Assembly (NCBI GenBank): GCA_900539145.1
Contig: UQAX01000041.1
Location: 1 to 24,439, forward strand
Origin: an uncultured Blautia sp.
GTDB lineage: Bacteria; Bacillota; Clostridia; Lachnospirales; Lachnospiraceae
Length of the DNA: 24,439 nt
Direction: 5' to 3'
Position 1 is the first letter of the stretch. Every line of letters begins with the position of its first letter. Shown here one piece after another: positions 1 through 6,164 of the stretch. Below the pieces are notes generated by a model, which was not told the origin of the DNA, did not search any database, and worked only from the letters and a program-made list of their open reading frames with translations. Position numbers and translations under genes: made by a program.

Positions 1-94
1 ATCAGATTCATTAAAAAATGTCCGAAAAAGTGTCTTAATTTATGAGACCATTATACTCGATATCGAAAAATTATGTAAAAATACATCTATAATT

Positions 95-131
95 CCTCTG
101 AAGAATGTTTTTTTAGAACATTCTTCAGAGG
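95..131. terminator. Strong hairpin at the left edge, probable terminator
   Basis: A perfect 15-bp stem (95-109 with 117-131, arm CCTCTGAAGAATGTT) encloses a 7-nt loop. On the + strand it is followed by CGTTCTTTT, a short imperfect T-run, so it probably ends a rightward transcript entering from outside the window. It may also serve the leftward gene ending at 237. I see no gene in 1-236. Confidence 0.55.
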
Positions 132-236
132 CGTTCTTTTACAACGTTTATCTAAATATATGTTTGATAGGTTCTTGTTTTTTAGAAATGTGAAAAATTT
201 AAATTTCCTGAAAATAAAAAATTGATATGTTTTCAA

Positions 237-1082
237 TTATTTTAATTGATCTTCTGTTTCTTGAAGCAATTCACCTGTTTCCAAATCATACTCTTTCGTT
301 GAATACGTTCCGATACACTCTTCTTCATTCTGATATACAGATTTTGTATACTGTCCTATTACAATAGCCTTTTTCTTTGTCTTATCATAATCTATATATT
401 TCATTGCAGGGGAATAACCGTCTTTGTAATTCTCATAATCCAGAACGACACTATTTTCCTCGACTGCTTCCATATTAATTTCATGTAGCATTTCAGGTGT
501 TAAAGCATTTCCCCTTCCCTCAAAAACTTTTCCTTCATGCAATTCATAATGATTAGACGTAGGAATATCATAATAATACATATCCCAATAAGAGTCTTGA
601 CCTCTTGGATCGGTGTCAACCATATAAGTAATTCCGTCTCCGACTATAAGCTCATCGTCCGTTCGAATTCCATCTCCGTTTAAATAATAACCATCTGGGG
701 TAAAGGTATCGTGTAGCATTACGCCATCTTCATTTAAATAATAATTATTTCCGTCTGCTTCAATCCAGCCTATTTGCATCCAGCCTTCTTTATCAAAATG
801 ATACATTTCTCGATCCAGAAATAACCATGTATCTGTGGCAAATGCCCCATCTTCATATTGATAATGCCAACCTTCATCTGCTTGTACCCAGTTTCCCTTC
901 GGATTTTTCTCAGACTGAGGAAGTGATGTGTTTTCATACGGTTCATATGGTTCATACTGATATTGGTTATCTGTTTTTTTCGGATTTTCTTCCGGATTTT
1001 TTCCTTTCCACAAGATAACAAATATCAAACAACATATAAGTCCAATGCTAACTACACCAATAAGTTTTTTCATGCGTGTCAT
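237..1082 (-). CDS. Membrane-anchored or secreted protein with cell-wall-binding repeats and a C-terminal domain shared with the neighbouring peptidase
   Basis: A 281-residue protein. An N-terminal hydrophobic segment at about residues 6-25 (KKLIGVVSIGLICCLIFVIL) is a signal anchor or uncleaved signal peptide. A proline/glutamate linker with a YEPYEPYE repeat follows at 43-50. Residues 63-140 hold degenerate CW-binding (choline/glucan-binding type) repeats rich in W, Y and G, such as DGNNYYLNEDGVM. The last ~110 residues are a separate domain. It resembles the C-terminus of the caspase-like protein encoded just upstream: LHEINMEAVEENSVVLDY here against LAEINFAEVEKNSATFDT there. The GTG/ATG region is preceded by AAAGGGGTCGGAG, which supports Met1 at 1082; Met4 at 1073 is an alternative. 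The gene lies 52 nt downstream of the split peptidase gene and is probably co-transcribed with it. The biochemical role is unknown; a partner, inhibitor or surface receptor of the peptidase is only a guess. Confidence 0.8.
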   Translation of the reverse strand: MTRMKKLIGVVSIGLICCLIFVILWKGKNPEENPKKTDNQYQYEPYEPYENTSLPQSEKNPKGNWVQADEGWHYQYEDGAFATDTWLFLDREMYHFDKEGWMQIGWIEADGNNYYLNEDGVMLHDTFTPDGYYLNGDGIRTDDELIVGDGITYMVDTDPRGQDSYWDMYYYDIPTSNHYELHEGKVFEGRGNALTPEMLHEINMEAVEENSVVLDYENYKDGYSPAMKYIDYDKTKKKAIVIGQYTKSVYQNEEECIGTYSTKEYDLETGELLQETEDQLK

Positions 1083-1134
1083 TTTCTCCGACCCCTTTAC
1101 TTTAAAAACGATTTTATAATAAGTTTAATTTATT

Positions 1135-2262
1135 TTACATAATATCTTCAAATATATCAACTACTTTTGTTATATCTTGATTACTTTGTAAATCGATGCA
1201 ATCATATTCCAAAAGTCCATTAGCAATGTATGAACAAACTCTAACAACTGTAGGATTATTTTCTACCATTGCAATTATATCAAAATACTCTTCGTATTGT
1301 TTATCAGAATAATATGTGTCAAATGTAGCACTATTCTTTTCAACCTCAGCAAAATTGATTTCTGCCAAACGACTTTTGTCAATTAGATTTCTTTTAAACA
1401 CGTATTCTTCATGTTTCTTATCATAAACAATCTTATCTGTTGTCTCATACCCATTATATTCTAACACATATAACTCTATAGGACTTCCGTCACCTTTATA
1501 AACATACCCCTCGGGAATATATAGCTCTTCGTTTCCTTTAATCGTATATGTATCTGAAATTTTAGTATTTTTGTTTCCAGCAATAACAACATTCCCTTTT
1601 TTAATTGGAGCATAATTTGAATATCTTTTTTGAGCCGTATTCACCGCATCATATAAACTCTTACCATTCATCATTTCCTTGAAAATTAACTTTGAAACAC
1701 TTCGATCACCCTGTACTTTCGAAGCAATTTTGTATGCAAAACTTGCTTTCGCTCCAGCTTTAACAGCAGCAGTTGCCATGCTATATCCCGTTTGATTAGG
1801 TAATCCGCAATAACATGCAAAGAAAAAAGCAACCTTAGTATTATTCATTTCCATATTTTTCAATTCTGACGGAGAAATTGAAGATCCACCTCCCAAAGAC
1901 ATACCGTTTCCACTTGTCAGTCCATGACCACTGTAATAAAATATGCCTCGGTTTAAATTATTTATTTTAAAAAGATTATTAGTTGATGTAAAAGACGACT
2001 TTGTAAAATTATCATATTGTTCAATTTTATAGTCATCTCTTATTAAACCGGAAACTAAATCTCCATCTGGTAAAGTATTAATATTATTACTGCCATAGTT
2101 CTTTGTATAAATTGCTGCTGCTAAAGATGCGTCATATGTTAATGTTCCACTACTATTAAAATAATAATCAATATTGGAAATTCTCTTATTTCCAGTCACC
2201 ATAACGCCATTTGTGTCAAACCAATAATATTTTCCATCAATTATTTCCCATCCTTGACGCAT
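1135..2262 (-). CDS. 3' half of a nonsense-split surface protein: caspase/CHAT-like (clan CD) cysteine peptidase domain
   Basis: This 375-codon open frame continues exactly in frame from the 5' half (2308-2817), separated from it only by a TAA at 2308-2310 and 15 codons. It opens with the last CW-binding repeat and then carries a clan-CD peptidase-like domain at about residues 45-230. A predicted catalytic His sits in YYSGHG (H113). The predicted Cys sits in the hydrophobic strand end FFFACYCG (C150, with C152 nearby). The downstream pattern GYSMATAAVKAGA and KSLYDAVNTA resembles CHAT and gingipain/caspase folds. The last ~100 residues form a domain shared with the 281-residue protein next door. 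Translation from the internal ATG at 2262 has only a poor TAGGG upstream and would give no signal peptide, so this half is probably inactive unless the stop is suppressed or removed. Family assignment comes from motifs only. Confidence 0.7.
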   Translation of the reverse strand: MRQGWEIIDGKYYWFDTNGVMVTGNKRISNIDYYFNSSGTLTYDASLAAAIYTKNYGSNNINTLPDGDLVSGLIRDDYKIEQYDNFTKSSFTSTNNLFKINNLNRGIFYYSGHGLTSGNGMSLGGGSSISPSELKNMEMNNTKVAFFFACYCGLPNQTGYSMATAAVKAGAKASFAYKIASKVQGDRSVSKLIFKEMMNGKSLYDAVNTAQKRYSNYAPIKKGNVVIAGNKNTKISDTYTIKGNEELYIPEGYVYKGDGSPIELYVLEYNGYETTDKIVYDKKHEEYVFKRNLIDKSRLAEINFAEVEKNSATFDTYYSDKQYEEYFDIIAMVENNPTVVRVCSYIANGLLEYDCIDLQSNQDITKVVDIFEDIM

Positions 2263-2599
2263 GTACCCTAAACCATCATTTCCAAACCAATACCATTTTC
2301 CGTTCAGTTATTTCCAACCTGTCTGCATACATCCATTTTCATCAAACCAATACCATCTGCCATCGATTATTTCCCATCCTTGACGCATGTACCCCAAACC
2401 ATCATTTCCAAACCAATACCATTTTCCGTTTAGTTGTTTCCACCCTGTTTGCATACATCCATTTTCATCAAACCAATACCATCTGCCATCGATTATTTCC
2501 CATCCTTGACGCATATACCCCAAACCATCATTTCCAAACCAATACCATTTTCCGTTCAGTTGTTTCCACCCTGTTTGCATATATCCATATTCATCGAAC
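2222..2599 (-). repeat. Three tandem 126-bp coding repeats (42 residues each)
   Basis: The segment CCTTGACGC recurs at 2252 and 2378, with CCTTGAC again at 2504, a period of exactly 126 bp. The intervening DNA is nearly identical between copies. Each unit encodes two CW-binding motifs (GYMRQGWEIIDGRWYWFDEN, then GCMQTGWKQLNGKWYWFGND). One unit carries the ochre codon at 2308. The boundaries given are approximate. Such near-identity favours copy-number change by recombination or replication slippage. Confidence 0.85.
2308..2310 (-). other. In-frame ochre codon splitting the peptidase gene
   Basis: The repeat context reads GWK-stop-LNGKWYWF where the sister repeats read GWKQLNGKWYWF. The coding-strand change is CAA to TAA. 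The frame is open on both sides, with no indel. Confidence 0.85.
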
Positions 2600-2817
2600 C
2601 AATACCATCTGCCATCAATATACTCCCAATCATTGACGGTATAAGTTCCATCTGTATGTTTATACCACCATTTTCCACTTGAAGAATTCTGAATCCAAGT
2701 TCCTCCTGAAACTCTCTCTTCATAAGCATTAACTTCTGCATTGGTAATTACAGGAGCAACTCCAGAAGCTATCGTAATTCCTAAACACGCTACTAAAAAT
2801 CTCTTACATTTTTTCAT
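2308..2817 (-). CDS. 5' half of the same split gene: signal peptide plus cell-wall-binding repeats
   Basis: An ATG at 2826 directly abuts the AAGGAG Shine-Dalgarno. The ATG at 2817 (MKKCKRFLVACLG) lies 9 nt behind it and is the better start. Residues 1-~30 form a signal peptide: K/R-rich start, hydrophobic core, small residues at ITNAEVNA. The rest is CW_binding_1-type repeats (W/Y-rich units such as GRWYWFDENGCMQTGWK), which bind choline or other wall polymers in related Firmicutes proteins. The frame ends at TAA 2308-2310, where the other two copies of the repeat have CAA (Gln): a single C-to-T change on the coding strand. As it stands the product would be a secreted ~170-residue wall-binding stub. 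Without the stop the whole protein would be about 560 residues with a C-terminal peptidase domain. Confidence 0.7.
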   Translation of the reverse strand: MKKCKRFLVACLGITIASGVAPVITNAEVNAYEERVSGGTWIQNSSSGKWWYKHTDGTYTVNDWEYIDGRWYWFDEYGYMQTGWKQLNGKWYWFGNDGLGYMRQGWEIIDGRWYWFDENGCMQTGWKQLNGKWYWFGNDGLGYMRQGWEIIDGRWYWFDENGCMQTGWK

Positions 2818-3163
2818 ATACCTCATCTCCTTACCCAGTAATTAAATAAAAGTTTTGATAAACCGTCTAAATCATAATGACATTTTTTGTACCAGCTTTT
2901 ATGTGATTTTCAGCAAGAAGTATAACATCAGTATTATTAGTTTATGTTAAAATAATATTGGTATTTATAATATTTTCGTTAATAAAGATTTGCTTGCCAT
3001 AACCGTTGTTTTTATTGTAAATTTTGTTGTTAAAAAAAGTATTTGACACAGTTTTTTGTTTATTATCAGCTAGGGCTGGCACAGTTAAAATTATTTTTTT
3101 CATATACATACAGATTATTAAAAATCCTTCTTTTATAGAGAAGTAATACTTTTAACTTATTCT
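2818..3163. other. AT-rich intergenic region between agrD and the split peptidase gene
   Basis: 346 bases with no convincing gene. A 53-codon leftward frame (3103-2942) lacks a ribosome-binding site and is not called. Two ACAGTT elements at 3048-3056 (ACAGTTTTT) and 3081-3089 (ACAGTTAAA) resemble AgrA/LytTR half-sites. Weak leftward -10-like elements (TATACT, TATGAT) lie nearer the gene but have no clear -35. Confidence 0.5.
3081..3089 (+). promoter_or_regulatory. AgrA-box-like element upstream of the peptidase gene
   Basis: ACAGTTAAA differs from the S. aureus AgrA half-site ACAGTTAAG only at the last base. A second ACAGTT lies at 3048, 33 bp away, which is wider than the ~21-bp period usual for LytTR sites. 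It may be two independent half-sites or chance in AT-rich DNA. Confidence 0.3.
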
Positions 3164-3168
3164 CTATA
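3134..3168 (-). terminator. Hairpin overlapping the agrD stop codon
   Basis: TATAGAGAA (3134-3142) pairs with TTCTCTATA (3160-3168), with further A/T pairs inside. It overlaps the agrD stop. The run after it in the leftward direction (AAAAGAAGGATTTTT) is not an ideal T-tract, so it may attenuate or protect the message rather than terminate it fully. Confidence 0.35.
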
Positions 3169-3352
3169 GCGTATGCGAATTTTTATAGTTTTCTCTTTTT
3201 TTACTCCATTCCTGAGCTAGTCGTAACACCTCTTCTGGTATTTTAGGCTCATAAAAATTAATTGGTATACTCCTTCCCACACTTTGGATTGAAATCTGTT
3301 TCATCCAATTTTGTACTCGTTTTGCCATACTCTCTGCAAAGCTTTTTTTCAT
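3164..3352 (-). CDS. agrD: AgrD-like autoinducing peptide precursor without cysteine
   Basis: A 62-residue precursor with the AgrD layout: a basic amphipathic N-terminal region (1-25), a short pheromone region, then the conserved acidic recognition tail YEPKIPEEVLRL (34-45). By comparison with Listeria AgrD (CFMFV before YEPK), the pheromone should end at F33. The five residues before the tail are IPINF, so no cysteine is available for a thiolactone. The nearest nucleophile is Ser28 (codon AGT, one base from Cys TGT), which would give a six-residue lactone. The ATG is preceded by GGAGGAAG with good spacing, and this start lies 95 nt inside the 3' end of agrB in another frame. The tail sequence and its place behind agrB make the assignment firm; the chemical form of the signal is unknown. 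Confidence 0.85.
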   Translation of the reverse strand: MKKSFAESMAKRVQNWMKQISIQSVGRSIPINFYEPKIPEEVLRLAQEWSKKRENYKNSHTL

Positions 3353-3905
3353 TTTTAATCTTCCTCCTTTCCAATATAACGGTTATTGTTTCTGTAAACA
3401 CCACAACTGTCAATATACCCCTCAATTTAGAATAAAAATAAGCAGTAGTCATAAAACATATAGCCAATAGTACCGTAAAGATTTTCTTTTTTATTATTAC
3501 TTTTGGGAGTAGCTGAATTCCTTTGTCAGTAAATTGTGGAGCTATACGACTCAAAATGAAAAGGCAGTATATCCCCAACCATAATACTTGCATTCTACTT
3601 AACTGCAAATATTCATTAATAAAAATTCCTATCCCCCATACACCAACCATTGCAAATAAACATCCCAAACCAGTTTTAGCATGGATACCTCCAGCCTGTG
3701 ACCTCAAAATTGAAAATGCCAATAAAAAAATTACTGTTTCTATAGTTTTGTTACAAATAGTTCCTACACTAATCAGTACAAGAGTTTTAATGAAAAATTC
3801 TAATAATATTTCAATTCCATAATTGATAATAACATTGTGCTCTTGTTTCTGTGGTGAATATTTATTTAAAAAAACACCTATTTTTATTGCAATTTTTTCT
3901 ACCAT
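3258..3905 (-). CDS. agrB: AgrB-family pheromone-processing membrane protease
   Basis: A 215-residue polytopic membrane protein. AgrB cleaves the C-terminal tail from AgrD and closes the ring of the autoinducing peptide. The catalytic signature is plain: R68-SQAGGIH75 and C82 in HAKTGLGCLF, with the seven-residue His-to-Cys spacing of S. aureus AgrB (H77/C84). Hydrophobic segments lie around 36-50, 56-68, 80-96, 104-120 and 140-175. The hydrophilic C-terminal ~40 residues overlap the start of agrD out of frame. The length is normal for the family. It is preceded by a weak AAGGAAG and transcribed leftward, divergently from agrCA. Because agrD lacks the usual Cys, this AgrB may form a lactone rather than a thiolactone. 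Confidence 0.92.
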   Translation of the reverse strand: MVEKIAIKIGVFLNKYSPQKQEHNVIINYGIEILLEFFIKTLVLISVGTICNKTIETVIFLLAFSILRSQAGGIHAKTGLGCLFAMVGVWGIGIFINEYLQLSRMQVLWLGIYCLFILSRIAPQFTDKGIQLLPKVIIKKKIFTVLLAICFMTTAYFYSKLRGILTVVVFTETITVILERRKIKNEKKLCREYGKTSTKLDETDFNPKCGKEYTN

Positions 3906-3938
3906 ACTCTTTCTTGTCTTCCTTAGTTATTATGGTAT

Positions 3939-3970
3939 AATAATAACACAATAGATTACTAGTAACACAA
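3939..3970 (-). promoter_or_regulatory. Possible agrBD promoter
   Basis: Reading leftward, TTGTGT (3965-3970) and TATTAT (within 3939-3945) are spaced by about 19 bp, longer than optimal, as in AgrA-activated promoters. The direct repeats at 3974-4014 would lie just upstream of the -35. A rightward extended -10 (TGGTATAAT, 3933-3941) overlaps it and could serve agrCA. Confidence 0.35.
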
Positions 3971-3973
3971 TTT

Positions 3974-4014
3974 TTCTTAAACGTTAAATTTACTTCCTAA
4001 ACGTATATATTTAC
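3974..4014. promoter_or_regulatory. Tandem direct repeat, putative AgrA (LytTR) binding site
   Basis: TTCTTAAACGTTAAATTTAC (3974-3993) is followed immediately by a 21-nt near-copy at 3994-4014 that shares TTC, TAAACGT and ATTTAC. Two directly repeated sites about two helical turns apart are the usual target of LytTR-domain dimers. The core AACGTTAAA fits the LytTR half-site pattern closely. Confidence 0.6.
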
Positions 4015-4042
4015 CGAGAATTTATTTGAGAGGGGAATACTT

Positions 4043-5338
4043 TTGATTATTATATATAATATAATTGCTATTTGTACTTATTTCTTTAATATTACAAACT
4101 TATTGCCATTTAAACTTACAAAAAAACAAAATTTTTATTATATCACATTATTATCCATAACATTTTTTCTTTTTACACCAATTATTCCACAATATATGAC
4201 GATTTTACTTACAATTTGTACCAGCTTATTTTTATGTCTATATATGAAAAAAAGAGAGATAGGTATTTTTGTCGCTCTATTTGGATATTTTTACGGTATT
4301 ACTTTAAACAATGTGTTGCTCTTTTTCTATAGTAAATATATAGATCCGAATATTTATAGTCGACAGTATCCATTTACATTTATGACCATCTTTTTTCTTA
4401 TTTTATTTATTACAACAAAGTTTCTGGCTTGGTTTTTATATAAGAAAATCAATTTATTTGGATTTTTTTCTATTAATAAGCTTTTTGTTCCCTTAATACT
4501 CAACTTAGGACTTTGTATAACACTTTGTGTTTTTAATATTGCAATGGGGAATATAATTGGTTATAGTCATAAGATTATCCGTTTTAACACTTTCATCTTT
4601 TTTGCATATTTTTGTGTATCATCCTTCCTGTTATATTTGGTTTATCAAGATACAAAAAAATTAGAACAGGAAAAACAGTTAGAGAAAGAAAATAAGATGT
4701 TATCCGGATATATAATAGAATTAGAGAAATCCTATGCAGCTGTCCGAAAGCTAAAGCATGATTATGATAACATACTAATAAGTATTGGAGAATATATAGA
4801 GTCAAATAATTTATCCGCATTGAAAGCTTATTTCAATAAAGAAGTTCTTCCATACAGTAAACAGTACTCTTACAACTCCGGTTTTTCACAACTGTCTAAT
4901 CTGGAAATCCCTGAGTTAAAGAGCCTTTTTGCAGCTAAACTTTTTCAAGCAAGCAATACAGGAATAGCTGTACATCTGGAAATTTATAGTCCTATAACAA
5001 GTTTTTCAAAACCTTTAATCCATTTTGTACGTATCCTAGGTATCTTTTTGGATAATGCCATAGAAGCAGCAGCTCAAACTCAGGAAAAAAGACTTAATAT
5101 TGCGTTGATAAAAAAAGAGTCTAATATTACAATTATTATAAAAAACACGACACAACCACTCCCCTTTCCTTTATCAGATCTATGTAAATCATCTTGCACC
5201 ACGAAAGGAGCTGGTCGTGGATTAGGGCTTGGAAATGCTCAGGATTTGATTTCCAAACATCCTGAGGTTCTCTGGACAACATTATATGAAAATAATGAAT
5301 TTATACAAAAATTAGAAATACAGGAGAACCATCTATGA
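4043..5338 (+). CDS. agrC: AgrC-like membrane sensor histidine kinase
   Basis: 431 residues. Residues 1-~205 are about six hydrophobic helices, the pheromone-sensing module. A short coiled region (205-235) leads to the H-box RKLKHDYDN with phospho-acceptor H239. A GHKL ATPase follows, with N-box FLDNAIEA (N338) and G-box KGAGRGLGLGNA (388-399). This is the layout of AgrC (HPK10 class). The start is TTG at 4043, chosen because GAGAGGGG sits 7 nt upstream. The gene ends in a 4-nt ATGA overlap with the response regulator, so the two are translationally coupled. It is expected to sense the peptide made by the divergent agrBD and phosphorylate the LytTR regulator. Confidence 0.93.
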   Translation: MIIIYNIIAICTYFFNITNLLPFKLTKKQNFYYITLLSITFFLFTPIIPQYMTILLTICTSLFLCLYMKKREIGIFVALFGYFYGITLNNVLLFFYSKYIDPNIYSRQYPFTFMTIFFLILFITTKFLAWFLYKKINLFGFFSINKLFVPLILNLGLCITLCVFNIAMGNIIGYSHKIIRFNTFIFFAYFCVSSFLLYLVYQDTKKLEQEKQLEKENKMLSGYIIELEKSYAAVRKLKHDYDNILISIGEYIESNNLSALKAYFNKEVLPYSKQYSYNSGFSQLSNLEIPELKSLFAAKLFQASNTGIAVHLEIYSPITSFSKPLIHFVRILGIFLDNAIEAAAQTQEKRLNIALIKKESNITIIIKNTTQPLPFPLSDLCKSSCTTKGAGRGLGLGNAQDLISKHPEVLWTTLYENNEFIQKLEIQENHL

Positions 5339-6072
5339 TACCAATTTATATATGTGAAGACAATACTGTAGAGCTGGCAGTTATAAAAAAAATTATTACC
5401 AATTTATTGTTTATAGAAGACTATGATATGAACATTGCTTGTTGCACTACGAAACCGGAAGACATTTTATCCTTTTTAAGACCTAATATGCCCGTAGGTA
5501 TTTATTTTTTTGATATTGATTTACGAACAGATATAAATGGATTGGCACTTGCAGAAAAAATAAGGGAATATGATCCTTCTGGCTATATTATTTTTATTAC
5601 TTCTCATACAGACATGTGGAGATTAACCTTTGAATATAAAGTGTCAGCTCTGGATTTTATTGAAAAATGTGAAACAAAATATTTGGCACAAAAAATTGCT
5701 CCCTGTTTAAGTGCAATCTGGAAGCAATACGGAAAGCTAAATCTCCAGCTTAAGAAGACTGTCCCTATACAGATAAATGGAAGAATTTTGCATAAAGATA
5801 TAGATGAGCTTCTTTACATGGAAGCCACACCACCGCATCGTATAAAATTTTGTACCGCTACACAAGTTCACTTTTCCGTAGGAAATTTAAACGAATTTGA
5901 AAAATTACTTCCTGATTATTTTTTTAGATGTCATCGATCATTTATCATCAACCTAAAAAATATTATTTTCTATGATGAAAAAAAGCAGATTGTTTATTTT
6001 ACAAATCAATCATCTTGTCCTGTTTCTGTCAGAAAAAGAAAAGCTTTAAAAGATGCCTTAAATAACATTTAA
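5335..6072 (+). CDS. agrA: AgrA-like LytTR response regulator
   Basis: 245 residues, same size and plan as S. aureus AgrA. The receiver domain (1-~125) has acidic pocket E8-D9, phospho-acceptor D60 in YFFDIDL (equivalent to AgrA D59), and the AgrA-like stretches DINGLALAEKIR, IIFITSH and ALDFI. The LytTR DNA-binding domain (~140-245) carries FFRCHRSFIINLKNI, matching the RCHNSFVVN segment of AgrA whose arginine contacts DNA. The 3' end has an AT-rich hairpin terminator 2 nt on. Expected targets are the direct repeats at 3974-4014 (autoregulation) and possibly the surface-protein genes downstream of agrD. Confidence 0.93.
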   Translation: MIPIYICEDNTVELAVIKKIITNLLFIEDYDMNIACCTTKPEDILSFLRPNMPVGIYFFDIDLRTDINGLALAEKIREYDPSGYIIFITSHTDMWRLTFEYKVSALDFIEKCETKYLAQKIAPCLSAIWKQYGKLNLQLKKTVPIQINGRILHKDIDELLYMEATPPHRIKFCTATQVHFSVGNLNEFEKLLPDYFFRCHRSFIINLKNIIFYDEKKQIVYFTNQSSCPVSVRKRKALKDALNNI

Positions 6073-6120
6073 AAAAACAAGGATATATCCTAATTCATGT
6101 TAAGATAGTATCCTTGTTTT
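6071..6120. terminator. Bidirectional terminator between agrA and miaB
   Basis: AAAACAAGGATA (6074-6085) pairs with TATCCTTGTTTT (6109-6120) across a 23-nt loop. Leftward it is followed by a run of seven T, so it terminates miaB well. Rightward the arm itself ends in TTTT after agrA. Confidence 0.75.
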
Positions 6121-6164
6121 CTATTTTCTGTTAAAAGGCTTTTAAATTTTTCTATATTAGCTCT

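Noticed and set aside
2211..2682. Rightward frames of 141 and 82 codons with repeated FHQTNT-type units
   Set aside because: They are antisense shadows of the 126-bp wall-binding repeats; no start signals.
2942..3103. 53-codon leftward frame beginning MKKIILTVPALADNK
   Set aside because: No ribosome-binding site, composition is that of AT-rich spacer, and the hydrophobic start stops after about ten residues; probably chance.
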